Of a DNA stretch of 34,095 nt, positions 8,119 through 16,961 are shown one piece after another. The stretch covers positions 1-34,095 of the forward strand of contig JAUZQK010000007.1 in the NCBI GenBank assembly GCA_030951025.1, in the 5' to 3' direction. The position numbers and the translations under genes were made by a program. The notes under the pieces are model-generated. The model was given only the letters and a program-made list of their open reading frames with translations. It was not told the origin of the DNA and did not search any database. Each line of letters opens with the position of its first letter. Within the stretch, counting starts at the first letter, position 1. The DNA comes from Mariprofundus sp. (GTDB lineage: Bacteria; Pseudomonadota; Zetaproteobacteria; Mariprofundales; Mariprofundaceae).

Positions 8119-8988
8119 TTAACTGCAATGCGTGTTGTCATGCTCGCAGCAGTGGAACTCAGGTTGCAATGTAATATGCTCGATATGATGTTTTTGCAGG
8201 GTATCGCGTAAAGCTAGCAATATGTCCGGCCAATGTGACATATCTTCGATTTGCACGTGGGCTGAAACAGCCAGCTGTGTATTGGGTAAACGCCATAAAT
8301 GAATATGGTGGATATTTACAATACCAGTGTTTTTTTTCATGGCCGATTCGATGCGTTCAATATCGATTTCCTGTGGCAAGGCTTCCATTAACTCCAGTGT
8401 GGTTTCGCGCAATAAGCGCCAGCCACCCCATGCCAGAATACCGGCCACCAGAAAAGACAGTAACGGGTCAATCGGCATCCAGCCGGTCAAAACAATCACA
8501 CCACCGGCAATAATGGCTGCGACAGAGCCCAGCGCATCACCGAGTACATGCCAGTAAGCGGCACGGGTATTAAGATCATGGCTGCCATGCAACCAGCGCA
8601 TGATGATCAGATTAATCATCAACCCGATAGCCGCAATGAGCATCACCATGCCACCCTGAACGGTGGGTGGCTGGCTTAACCGGCCAATGGCCTCCCACAC
8701 GATCCAGGCGCTGAGCAGCCACAGCATGAAACCACTGAGCTGAGCTGCCAGCACTTTGGCACGACCATAACCATAACTCATCTGGGCATGGGCAGGTCGA
8801 TTGGCAATGTGATTGGCAAGCATCGCCAAGCCCAATGCTGCGACATCGGAAACCATGTGACCGGCATCGGCCAACAAAGCCAGCGAATTGGCCATGAGCC
8901 CACCAACCAGTTCCACCACCGCAAACACCGCCGTCAACCAGAAGGCGGCGTTCAAGGATGAATGATGATTGTGTCCAGCATGACTCAT
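8119..8988 (-). CDS. Cation diffusion facilitator (CzcD/ZitB-like) Zn2+ exporter
   Basis: A 289-residue CDF protein that exchanges cytoplasmic Zn2+ or similar divalent ions for protons. It has six membrane helices. The transport-site ligands are visible as HxxxD pairs: His44/Asp48 in LADAGHMVSDVA and His147/Asp151 in WHVLGDALGS. The His/Asp set is typical of the Zn-type CDF group. The N-terminus is His-rich (MSHAGHNHH) and the cytoplasmic C-terminal domain ends FHCCEHDNTHC, both possible metal-sensing tails. It is the last gene of the metal cluster, 99 bases after czcA, and may be read from the same transcript; it would feed ions into the periplasm for CzcCBA to export. The Shine-Dalgarno is weak. 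Confidence 0.92.
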   Translation of the reverse strand: MSHAGHNHHSSLNAAFWLTAVFAVVELVGGLMANSLALLADAGHMVSDVAALGLAMLANHIANRPAHAQMSYGYGRAKVLAAQLSGFMLWLLSAWIVWEAIGRLSQPPTVQGGMVMLIAAIGLMINLIIMRWLHGSHDLNTRAAYWHVLGDALGSVAAIIAGGVIVLTGWMPIDPLLSFLVAGILAWGGWRLLRETTLELMEALPQEIDIERIESAMKKNTGIVNIHHIHLWRLPNTQLAVSAHVQIEDMSHWPDILLALRDTLQKHHIEHITLQPEFHCCEHDNTHCS

Positions 8989-9087
8989 GTGGCGTTGACC
9001 ATTCGGATAAACATATATCGATTAGTGTGCATCAACGCGCATTCTGCCAAGCCCATGCAACAAATACGATTGTGAAAACATCATTTG

Positions 9088-12000
9088 TTATTTACCTCCA
9101 CTGAAGCGAGCAAACAAACAGGGCAAAACAAATAGCGTCAGCAGGGTGGAGGAGACCAGACCACCGACCACCACGGTGGCGAGAGGTTTCTGAATCTCCG
9201 AACCTATACCTGTTGCCAACAACAACGGAACAAGCCCTAAACCGGCAATCATGGCAGTCATCAGCACTGGCCTTAAACGACTCTCGGCACCATTGCAAAT
9301 GGCTTCATCAATATCTCTGCTATCACCCCGGTGGCGGTTGATCGCATCAACCAAGACCACGCCGTTGAGCACAGCCACCCCGAACAGGGCGATAAAACCG
9401 ATACTTGATGGTACCGATAAATACTGACCCGATGCCCACAAAGCCAGAATACCACCGATCAATGCCATCGGCACATTAAGCATAATCAACGTAGCCTGAC
9501 CGACGGAATGGAACATGAAGTAGAGCAGGATAAAGATCATCAATAACGATAGCGGCACCACGATCATCAGCTTGGCCTGAGCACGCTGCTGATTCTCGAA
9601 CTGGCCACCAAAGACCACCGTATAGCCCGGTGGCAAATCAATTTCATTCTGGATGCGCTGATCGAGTTCTGCCACCAACGAACCCATATCCCGATCTTCC
9701 ACATTGCTTTGAATCACCACCCGACGTTGCACATCATCACGTCTGATCATCGGTGGGCCTTGTTCCACGCCAATCGATGCAACATCCTGCAATCGCACCC
9801 AGGCTCCACTCGGCGCTTGCAGAATCAGATTGCCAATGGTTGCCGCATTATTGCGAAAATCCTTGGCCAGGCGCACATAGATATTATATCGCTCATTGCC
9901 GGAAATCACTTGCCCGGCAGTTGCACCGCCAATGGCATCAGCCACCAGACTCATGACATCATCAACCGGGATACCGTAACGGTCCAGCTTGGCGCGATCC
10001 GGGCTAATCACCAATTGCGCTTCGCCTTCGATCTGCTCCATCGCTACATCACGTGTGCCTTTAACACTCTTGGTCAGCGTTTCGATCTTTTTACCCATCG
10101 TCGCCAATACTTTGAGATCAGGGCCAAAGAGCTTGATCGCCAAAGCAGCTTTGACACCAGAAATCAACTCATCCACACGCATGGCAATAGGCTGGGTGAA
10201 TGCAATCAACAAGCCAGGTACCACCTCCATTTTTTCGCGCATTAGCTTCTGCAAAGCCAACCTGTCGCTGGCACTGGTCCATTCTTCAACGGCTTTCAGA
10301 CCAACAAAAAGTTCAATATTGGATACAGGCTCTGGGTCACCACCAATTTCTGCCCTTCCGACGCGGGATGAGACATAAGTCACTTCCGGAAATGATTCAA
10401 CCAGTATCTTCTCCAGCTTTTGCCCCGTATCTTTGGCAAAGCCCAACGATGAGGATGGAGCCAATGTCACACGAATAGCCAGCGTTCCCTCTTCCAGTTC
10501 AGGTACGAACTCTGTACCCAAAAAGGGAACAATGGCGATGCTTAAGACAAAAGCCACAGCCGCACCAGCGACAACTTTCTTGCGCGCTTTTAAGGCTGAG
10601 CGCAGCAGACGATGGTAAGCGCGTGCAATGGGAGCCAGCACCGGGCTTTCTTTATGCACGATACCCTTGGTAAACACATAGGTTGCCAATACAGGCATGA
10701 CAAACAGAGCCACCAGTAATGAAGCAAACATGGCGAAACAAATCGACAGCGCCATCGGTGTAAACATCTTGCCTTCCACACCTTCGAGTGAGAATAACGG
10801 CGTGAATACCAGCAGAATAATCAATACCGCAAACAATACCGGCCGCGCCACTTCTTTGGATGCTTCAGTAATACGCAACGGGATGCCAGCTCTGTTTTTT
10901 TGGCCATAATCACCATCCGGTGTTTTCTCCAAATGTTTGAAGATATTTTCCACCATCACCACCGATCCATCGACCATCATGCCGATGGCAATCGCCAAGC
11001 CGCCCAAACTCATCAGATTGGCTGAAATACCGTAATGCTCCATCACGGCGAGCGCGGATAACACCGAGATTGGTACGGATAATAATACCAGAGTCGCCGC
11101 CCGCACATTCATCAGGAACAGAAACAAAATAATGATGATCAACACAAAGGCTTCGAGTAAGGCTTTTTCCACTGTCCAAACGGCTTTGTTGATCAAGTCC
11201 GACTGATCGTAAAACGGTTGAATGGTGACACCCTTCGGCATGGATTTTTGCACAATTTCAAGCCGTGATTTCACATCATCAATGGTGTTTTTGGTATTCG
11301 CACCAAAGCGTTTGAGCACAATACCCACCACCACTTCACCCAGCGATTTAGCACTGCCATCTGCAGCACGCTCCGTCATGGTGACTGCGCCTTGGCGAAT
11401 TTCACCGCCAAAAGCCACTTCGGCCACATCACGTACACGAATCGACGTGCCATTGACGGTTTTGACCGGAATCGCCGCAATCGCCGCAAGGCCATCTTTA
11501 CCACCGGGCACCCAGCCCACACCACGAATCACCAACTGCTCATCACCCTGCGGTAAATACCAGCCACCGGCATTGCGATTGTTCGCTTCAATAGCCGTCA
11601 CCACATCGGACACATGCAGATTGTAGGAGAGCAAGCGCTCGGCATTGAGCTGCACCTGATATTGGCGTATCTCACCACCGTAGGAGAGGATATCGGTTAC
11701 ACCAGCAACCGGCATCAGCATCAATTTAACCACCCAGTCGTTCAAGGCACGCAGTGTTAAAGCATCATAACCAGCCTCAGGGTCGGCTTTGATAATGTAC
11801 TGAAATACCTGACCAAGGCCGGAGGTGTTTGGCCCGACTTTAGGTGTGCCTGCCCAGGATGGAACCGTCTGACGGGCATCCTGCAGCTTTTGAAATACCA
11901 ACTGGCGGGCAAAATAAATGTCGGTTCCTTCTTTGAATACCACCGTAATCACAGATAAACCTGTTTTGGAAATCGAACGCACTTCTTCCACATCCGGCAA

Positions 12001-12225
12001 GGAGTACATCACCGCCTCAATTGGATAGGTAATAATTTGCTCAACTTCTTCAGAGGCCAGTCCTTGCGCTTCGGTATTGATCTGCACCTGCACATTGGTG
12101 ACATCGGGAAAGGCATCGAGATTCAGTTTTGGTACGACAAATAAAGCATAGGCCATCGAACCAATCAGCAGCATGAGAATCAGTAGGCGATTGTTGATCG
12201 CCGCATCAATCATTTTAGGAAACAT
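9088..12225 (-). CDS. czcA: CzcA-like heavy-metal RND pump
   Basis: A 1045-residue inner-membrane RND transporter of the heavy-metal efflux (HME) family, driving proton-coupled export of divalent cations through CzcB and CzcC. The length is typical. TM1 is followed by the porter motif LDAFPDVTNVQVQINT; TM4 carries GMMVDGSVVMVEN (about 415-427) with the proton-relay Asp419. That pattern matches divalent-metal members better than the Cu/Ag CusA type, which reads GAMVDAA there. Further helices include FIALFGVAVLNGVVLVDAIN and MIAGLGLVPLLLATG. The start is preceded by GAGGT and lies 11 bases after the czcB stop. Exact metal cannot be read from the sequence. Confidence 0.95.
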   Translation of the reverse strand: MFPKMIDAAINNRLLILMLLIGSMAYALFVVPKLNLDAFPDVTNVQVQINTEAQGLASEEVEQIITYPIEAVMYSLPDVEEVRSISKTGLSVITVVFKEGTDIYFARQLVFQKLQDARQTVPSWAGTPKVGPNTSGLGQVFQYIIKADPEAGYDALTLRALNDWVVKLMLMPVAGVTDILSYGGEIRQYQVQLNAERLLSYNLHVSDVVTAIEANNRNAGGWYLPQGDEQLVIRGVGWVPGGKDGLAAIAAIPVKTVNGTSIRVRDVAEVAFGGEIRQGAVTMTERAADGSAKSLGEVVVGIVLKRFGANTKNTIDDVKSRLEIVQKSMPKGVTIQPFYDQSDLINKAVWTVEKALLEAFVLIIIILFLFLMNVRAATLVLLSVPISVLSALAVMEHYGISANLMSLGGLAIAIGMMVDGSVVMVENIFKHLEKTPDGDYGQKNRAGIPLRITEASKEVARPVLFAVLIILLVFTPLFSLEGVEGKMFTPMALSICFAMFASLLVALFVMPVLATYVFTKGIVHKESPVLAPIARAYHRLLRSALKARKKVVAGAAVAFVLSIAIVPFLGTEFVPELEEGTLAIRVTLAPSSSLGFAKDTGQKLEKILVESFPEVTYVSSRVGRAEIGGDPEPVSNIELFVGLKAVEEWTSASDRLALQKLMREKMEVVPGLLIAFTQPIAMRVDELISGVKAALAIKLFGPDLKVLATMGKKIETLTKSVKGTRDVAMEQIEGEAQLVISPDRAKLDRYGIPVDDVMSLVADAIGGATAGQVISGNERYNIYVRLAKDFRNNAATIGNLILQAPSGAWVRLQDVASIGVEQGPPMIRRDDVQRRVVIQSNVEDRDMGSLVAELDQRIQNEIDLPPGYTVVFGGQFENQQRAQAKLMIVVPLSLLMIFILLYFMFHSVGQATLIMLNVPMALIGGILALWASGQYLSVPSSIGFIALFGVAVLNGVVLVDAINRHRGDSRDIDEAICNGAESRLRPVLMTAMIAGLGLVPLLLATGIGSEIQKPLATVVVGGLVSSTLLTLFVLPCLFARFSGGK

Positions 12226-12236
12226 AGTCTGTTACC

Positions 12237-13463
12237 TCAATGGTTGTGCACTTCAAAGCCGGCTTTCGCCAACTCTGAAGCGAGCACAAATGCGCCCTGC
12301 ACAACAACGGATTCACCCGCCTTTACGCCTTTGCGAATCGCAACCATACCCATGCTGGCCTTGCTGGTTTCCACTTCACGGCGTTCAAAGTGACCCGGCT
12401 CTTCTTCCACAAAAACAATCAATTCGCTACCCTGACGCTGGACAGCATGTGCTGAAATCAACAAAGCCTGTTGACCTGAACTGGTGCCAATTTCGACGCT
12501 GACAAACATGCCCGGATGCAATTGATCATTATTATTGCGAATACTCAAACGTACGCCGGCAGTGCGTGTGACGGCATCGAGTTGATGATGGATATTGATC
12601 ACCTTGCCTTGGTAATGTGCGTTGGAACCTTTCGGCATCACCGATGCAGCTTGGCCTACCCGAACGCTTGGCAACAGTGTTTCCGGTATTTTGACTTCTA
12701 CCCAAACATACGATTCATCCACAATCTGCATCAAGCGAGTACCTGCTGCCAAATGCTGGCCGAGACGAAAATCATCGGCGACAACAGTGCCTGCATGTGG
12801 CGCACGTAAAGTCAGCAGACCATAAACCTCCTGTCTCAACAAGCTGGAAATATCCGCTTTATTCAAACCATAAGAATACAGGCTTGCCCGAGCCGCTGCT
12901 AAATTAGCATGCATGGCTTGATAGGTGCTTTGTGCCTGCTGCAAACGGGCTTGGGAGACAATATTTTGCTGCGCCAGTTTTTTCAACCGCCCCAGTTCCT
13001 GTTTGCTGCGATTGTGTTCGGCGCGGGCTTTGAGGTAATCCGCTTCAGCTTGTGCAAGCGTGGTACTGTTCAGCGTCACCAGTTTTTGCCCCTTGCGCAC
13101 CTGATCACCCAGACGCACATGGCGTGCATGCACGATGGCATCGACCACTGTCGTAATATCAGCCAGAGCATAGGCATTAAAGTCGATTGTACCGGGCGCA
13201 CTCAGCGTTTGCATTTCCGCACGCATGGTCAGGGTTTCGGTAACAATGCCAGCTTGTTTGATTTGAGCTGGAGTTAGCTTGATCAGGCCACTTTCTTCAT
13301 GGCCACCATGTTCGCCGGCATGCCCTTTATCGGAATGACCGGATTCTTCTTGATCATGCCCATGTTCACCGGCCATGACTGGCGCACTGATAAACACCAG
13401 CATGGCTGTTAAAACTACCGTTATTGTTTTCATGGTTGAATTGTTCATAACTGCATTGTTCAT
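12237..13463 (-). CDS. czcB: CzcB-like periplasmic adaptor (membrane fusion protein)
   Basis: A 408-residue adaptor joining CzcA to the outer-membrane channel. The signal peptide region is MKTITVVLTAMLVFISAPVM, starting ten residues into the protein. A His/Glu-rich stretch follows (GEHGHDQEESGHSDKGHAGE) as a likely metal-binding tail. Next come the lipoyl/barrel-sandwich halves (VVDAIVHARHVRLGDQVRKG and LRAPHAGTVVADDFRLGQHL) flanking an alpha-hairpin, then beta-barrel and membrane-proximal domains. I choose ATG 13463 because it overlaps the czcC stop (ATGA 13460-13463) with a GGA upstream. In-frame ATGs at 13448 and 13433 are alternatives, the last starting directly at the signal peptide. Confidence 0.93.
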   Translation of the reverse strand: MNNAVMNNSTMKTITVVLTAMLVFISAPVMAGEHGHDQEESGHSDKGHAGEHGGHEESGLIKLTPAQIKQAGIVTETLTMRAEMQTLSAPGTIDFNAYALADITTVVDAIVHARHVRLGDQVRKGQKLVTLNSTTLAQAEADYLKARAEHNRSKQELGRLKKLAQQNIVSQARLQQAQSTYQAMHANLAAARASLYSYGLNKADISSLLRQEVYGLLTLRAPHAGTVVADDFRLGQHLAAGTRLMQIVDESYVWVEVKIPETLLPSVRVGQAASVMPKGSNAHYQGKVINIHHQLDAVTRTAGVRLSIRNNNDQLHPGMFVSVEIGTSSGQQALLISAHAVQRQGSELIVFVEEEPGHFERREVETSKASMGMVAIRKGVKAGESVVVQGAFVLASELAKAGFEVHNH

Positions 13464-14701
13464 GACTGAATTCCTTTGAGTATATATTCGGGATGACCAA
13501 GCACTTCGGCCAGTCGAATGCGTGCAAACCACGCCTGTTGTATGATTTCCAGTGCCGTCATGCGGGCATCGAGCCCCTGACGGATATGCACCACCAGCTC
13601 TTCCAGATCCAACTCACCAGCATCGTAGGCTTTCTGGGCCAGGCTGATGGTGTTCTTGGCACTCTGCTGCATGTGTGAACTGATGATGCCGGATAGCGCC
13701 AGCATGGCATTGGCATGATTATCGACTGCACTTTGCACAGCATAACGTAGCTGCTGGGTAGACCAGTCTAGGCCGGTACTTACCCGTTCCTGCTCAGCCA
13801 GTGCTGCACGGTAAGCGCCTTTATGGCTGTTGAGTACAGGGATCGGCATGGTAAAGCCCAATTTAATCAGGTTTTCACCGGCTTCACGACCTGTCATCGC
13901 GCTGACGGTGATATCAGGCAAACGTGTCGCATTGGCCAAATCCACCTGTGCTTCGGATTGTCTAAGCTTTGCCCGCAAGGCTGCCAGGTCAGGGCGTGAT
14001 TTTAGTGCCATGGCGTAGGCATCTGCAGGTGGCTGCCAGCTTGTTTGCAGCTTAGGCAGGGGGTGCTTGCTGCTCAAGGGGCTTGAGACATTGCCGAGCG
14101 CGGTTAAATAAGCCTGTTTGCTGCGGGTTAAAATTTGCCTGGCGACGGTGGTGGCATTGAGAGCCGATGAAAAAGCCGATTGCGCCAAATTGGCATCGAG
14201 CTGACTGGATTGGCCGAGCTTGAGTTGTAGCGCTACAGCATGGCTGACTTTTTTTAACATCGAGCTTTGCTGGCTGCGTAATTCCAATGCCTGCTCGGTA
14301 AAATACAGCGCCACATAAGCGTTGGCCGCAGCAATCATCAGTTGTTGGCGGGTGTTACTTTTGTGCTGATTCATTTGATTCAACACAGCCTGAGCCGATT
14401 GCTCTCGAAAGCCTTGTTTGCCGGCTGTTTCGATGCTCTGTGACAGGGTAATATAATAATCATTGCTGCTGCCACCGCCATTAAGGCGACGACGCTGTGG
14501 TTCCAGACTCAGTTCTGGATTATAGGCATAAGCGCTTTGCTCGCTTAGATTGCCTTGGGCGGCGGCAATCTGCTGCTCGGCCATTTGCAGCATGGGATGC
14601 TGTTCAACAGCAGTTTCCATAGCTTGTTGTAAGCTATCGGCATGGCTAAGAATGGGTTGAATGCATAATAACATTCCAATCGTTAAAAATAGTGTGCGCA
14701 C
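13460..14701 (-). CDS. czcC: CzcC-like outer-membrane efflux channel (TolC family)
   Basis: A 413-residue outer-membrane efflux protein with a signal peptide (RTLFLTIGMLLCIQPILSHA) and two OEP repeats rich in long helices. Internal coiled-coil-like segments such as QQIAAAQGNLSEQSAYAYNP and EAQVDLANATRLPDITVSAM are typical of the family. It provides the exit duct for CzcA/CzcB. The start is GTG at 14701, supported by GGGGGA a few bases upstream; the first in-frame ATG (codon 10) would cut the signal peptide. It overlaps czcB by four bases. Confidence 0.92.
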   Translation of the reverse strand: MRTLFLTIGMLLCIQPILSHADSLQQAMETAVEQHPMLQMAEQQIAAAQGNLSEQSAYAYNPELSLEPQRRRLNGGGSSNDYYITLSQSIETAGKQGFREQSAQAVLNQMNQHKSNTRQQLMIAAANAYVALYFTEQALELRSQQSSMLKKVSHAVALQLKLGQSSQLDANLAQSAFSSALNATTVARQILTRSKQAYLTALGNVSSPLSSKHPLPKLQTSWQPPADAYAMALKSRPDLAALRAKLRQSEAQVDLANATRLPDITVSAMTGREAGENLIKLGFTMPIPVLNSHKGAYRAALAEQERVSTGLDWSTQQLRYAVQSAVDNHANAMLALSGIISSHMQQSAKNTISLAQKAYDAGELDLEELVVHIRQGLDARMTALEIIQQAWFARIRLAEVLGHPEYILKGIQS

Positions 14702-14769
14702 AGTTTCCCCCTGTGAAAGATATTTTTGATAAACGGGGAAGCTTATTTTCCAGATAAAATACCAGCACG

Positions 14770-14785
14770 AGAGCCTTCAGGCTCT
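14770..14785 (-). other. Short hairpin between His-rich gene and czcC
   Basis: Perfect six-base-pair inverted repeat AGAGCC/GGCTCT with a four-base loop, in the 107-base gap between the His-rich protein and czcC. No good U-run follows on the minus strand, so it is more likely an mRNA processing or partial attenuation element than a full terminator. Confidence 0.4.
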
Positions 14786-14808
14786 AATGCAGGCTGCTGT
14801 TTGGAAAA

Positions 14809-15129
14809 TTAGCTGTGCAGGTTTTTGGGAGGGTGTTCGATCCGAAAGGGTAACTTTTTGAGGTTCAGATCAGCCAAAACATGGTAGTTTTCAATAGCGA
14901 TGAATGGTGTCATGGTGGCTTGTTTATCTGCCGATACAGTAAACGTATGGGATGCATGCAGATGACAACTATGCTGCGCAGAATTCGGATTATGCTGGCC
15001 ATTGTGATCATCCGCATGTTCAGCAATATGGCTCACATTTGATTCCATGGCATGCACGTGAATATCAAAACCACATGTGTAAACCGTCAGCTGTAAAGCA
15101 ACAAAAGCGATAAGAGCCATAATGCGCAT
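14809..15129 (-). CDS. Small His-rich secreted protein, CzcI-like position
   Basis: A 106-residue protein with an N-terminal signal peptide (MRIMALIAFVALQLTVYTCG). The mature part is rich in histidine (about twelve, e.g. HIAEHADDHNGQH and HSCHLHASH), suggesting periplasmic divalent-metal binding. It is the first gene of the metal-efflux cluster, 107 bases before czcC. A small His-rich periplasmic protein (CzcI) occupies this place in the czc operon of Cupriavidus and affects its regulation. The resemblance here is in position, size and composition; I cannot claim homology. ATG 15129 has no strong Shine-Dalgarno, and ATG 15120 is an alternative. Confidence 0.65.
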   Translation of the reverse strand: MRIMALIAFVALQLTVYTCGFDIHVHAMESNVSHIAEHADDHNGQHNPNSAQHSCHLHASHTFTVSADKQATMTPFIAIENYHVLADLNLKKLPFRIEHPPKNLHS

Positions 15130-15135
15130 GCCGGA

Positions 15136-15164
15136 ATCATTGGATGATCAAGCCAGCCTGTCAA
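15136..15164 (-). promoter_or_regulatory. Possible promoter of the metal-efflux cluster
   Basis: TTGACA (15159-15164), then 17 bases, then AATGAT (15136-15141; four of six matches to the -10 consensus) immediately upstream of the His-rich gene. The -10 is poor and leaves almost no leader before ATG 15129. The -35 match is perfect, so a promoter with regulated or leaderless use is possible. Confidence 0.3.
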
Positions 15165-15260
15165 GTTTTTGAGGCGCTTGTTTGAAGAAACCGTGTTTGA
15201 TCCTTCCATGTTTGAGCCCTATGGACTTTACTGCTTCGCCAAGGGTGGCAGGGGGAGGAA

Positions 15261-15866
15261 TTAGGCGTGGCCGATTTGACTGGACAGGTGATTGCGATCT
15301 ATTCCCATGCAGCGCGCACCAAAATCCCAGCGTCCTGCGGGTGGTTCTTGAAAGACAATATGATGACTGGCGGGAGCGATGAGCCAGTCGTTGTTGGATA
15401 GTTCAGCTTCGAGTTGTCCTGCTTGCCAGCCGGCGTAGCCGAGTATGAGCATGTAATGTTCGGGGCCTTCACCATGACCGAGTGCTTCGAGTACATCGCG
15501 TGATGATGTTAAATGCAGTTCGCTACTGATTTGCATGGTTGATTCATACACCTGCCAGCCATCGTGCAGGACAAAACCCCTGAAATCATCCACTGGCCCG
15601 CCTTCAAACACCTTGTTTTCAGACTGATCACGCTGTTTGCCCGTTGGAGATACAGTCTCAATATCCAGATCGGTCAATACATCGGCAATGCTGATATCAC
15701 GTGGCCGGTTGATGATCAGCCCCATGCAGCCTTTATCATCATGGTGGCAGATCAGGATGACAGCATTTTTAAAACCGGGTTCGAGCAGGGAGGGAGAGGC
15801 GAGCAGCAGTTGACCAGTGAGCTGACTGAGTTGCATATGATTGCTCTGTATGCGATCAAGCTGCAT
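15261..15866 (-). CDS. YqgE/AlgH family protein (UPF0301)
   Basis: A 201-residue UPF0301 protein; the function is not established, despite the AlgH name from Pseudomonas alginate regulation. Family hallmarks are visible: LTGQLLLASPSLLEPGFKNA at the start, ILICHHDDKGCMGLIINRP, the VFEGGPVDDFRGFVLHD segment, and LILGYAGWQAGQLEAELSNN. The start at 15866 is set by an AGGAGGG (15871-15877) four bases upstream; an in-frame ATG at 15899 has no comparable signal. It is the last gene of the lptD-surA-pdxA run. In E. coli rsmA follows pdxA, so the order here differs. Confidence 0.93.
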   Translation of the reverse strand: MQLDRIQSNHMQLSQLTGQLLLASPSLLEPGFKNAVILICHHDDKGCMGLIINRPRDISIADVLTDLDIETVSPTGKQRDQSENKVFEGGPVDDFRGFVLHDGWQVYESTMQISSELHLTSSRDVLEALGHGEGPEHYMLILGYAGWQAGQLEAELSNNDWLIAPASHHIVFQEPPAGRWDFGARCMGIDRNHLSSQIGHA

Positions 15867-15905
15867 CTGACCCTCCTGGGTGATATTATTTTTAGACATC
15901 GAATC

Positions 15906-16961
15906 TTAAGTCGATATCGAAACACGCATCTGACGCGCCATGCGCAGCGCAGCCAGCAGGCTTGTATACGATACGTCGTTTGACCCGACCCGGTCAAGGG
16001 CTGTGCCGTGATCGACACTGGTGCGGATAAAAGGTAAACCCAGGGTGACATTGACTGACTCGCCGAAACTGAGCGCCTTTAGCGGAATCAGCGCCTGATC
16101 ATGATAACAGCAAACAATGGCATCATAGTGTTGCCTGACGGCTGCTGAGAAGATGGTATCGGCCGGCAAGGGGCCATCGATATGGATGCCTTCAGCGCTT
16201 GCTTGCGCCACAGCCGGAGCCAGCACATCAATTTCTTCTCTGCCAAACTGGCCTTGTTCACCGGCATGGGGATTGAGGCCGCACAAGGCCAGGCGGGGGT
16301 GGCTGATGCCGAACTGCTTACGCAGATCATGATCAATAATGCGCAAACACTGGAGTGTGTCTGTTGTATTGAGGGCATCGGGCACATCACGTAAAGCCAG
16401 ATGGGTGGTTAATAATGCAACACGTATTTCATCCGATGCCAGCATCATGACGAAATTACTTTGTTGTTTACTACCATGTGTTGAGGTGGTGGATAAATGA
16501 TCCAGAAATTCTGTATGGCCGGGGAACTGAAAGCCGCAACGGCGCAAGATGGCTTTTTCAATGGGCCCTGTGACGAGTGCTGCAGCCTGTTGAGCCAAAC
16601 AGGCATTGGCCGCAGTCTCGATGCAAGCTATGACTGCCGATGCGGTGTGTACGGATGGTTTTCCTGGGTTGACTGACTCGCATGTATGGCTGAGCGATTG
16701 CGGTTTCCAGCAACATAGACCAATGGCTTGACTGCTTGTCGAGGCCGCATTGCGGGCGGCTTGCAAGTCAGAAAATTCATGGATTACAGACGAGCCCAGT
16801 TTCAGTTGAGCTTCGAGTTGTTGGGCGCGTTGCTCTAACCAGCTGGCTGGCGCGACAATCACACAGTGTTCAAACGCATCTGGCTGGGCATGGTAGGCGC
16901 GTAGTATGCAGTCCGGCCCTATTCCCGCCGGTTCACCGACGGTGATAACAATCGGTTTCAT
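15906..16961 (-). CDS. pdxA: 4-hydroxythreonine-4-phosphate dehydrogenase
   Basis: A 351-residue PdxA, which oxidises 4-phosphohydroxy-L-threonine in pyridoxal phosphate biosynthesis. It begins with the family motif ITVGEPAGIGPD. The metal-binding histidines are His187 (TTHLALRDV), His232 (GLNPHAGE) and His287 (CCYHDQALIPLK), each offset by 21 from His166, 211 and 266 of the E. coli enzyme. The substrate-phosphate region PGHTEFLDHL is present. About 20 extra residues come from a longer N-terminal half (around 50-105). The ATG overlaps the surA stop by one base (TAATG), matching the conserved surA-pdxA linkage. Confidence 0.96.
   Translation of the reverse strand: MKPIVITVGEPAGIGPDCILRAYHAQPDAFEHCVIVAPASWLEQRAQQLEAQLKLGSSVIHEFSDLQAARNAASTSSQAIGLCCWKPQSLSHTCESVNPGKPSVHTASAVIACIETAANACLAQQAAALVTGPIEKAILRRCGFQFPGHTEFLDHLSTTSTHGSKQQSNFVMMLASDEIRVALLTTHLALRDVPDALNTTDTLQCLRIIDHDLRKQFGISHPRLALCGLNPHAGEQGQFGREEIDVLAPAVAQASAEGIHIDGPLPADTIFSAAVRQHYDAIVCCYHDQALIPLKALSFGESVNVTLGLPFIRTSVDHGTALDRVGSNDVSYTSLLAALRMARQMRVSIST

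Noticed and set aside
9709-10245. 178-codon plus-strand frame antisense to czcA
   Set aside because: Shadow of a conserved RND gene; His/Ile-rich translation with no domain.
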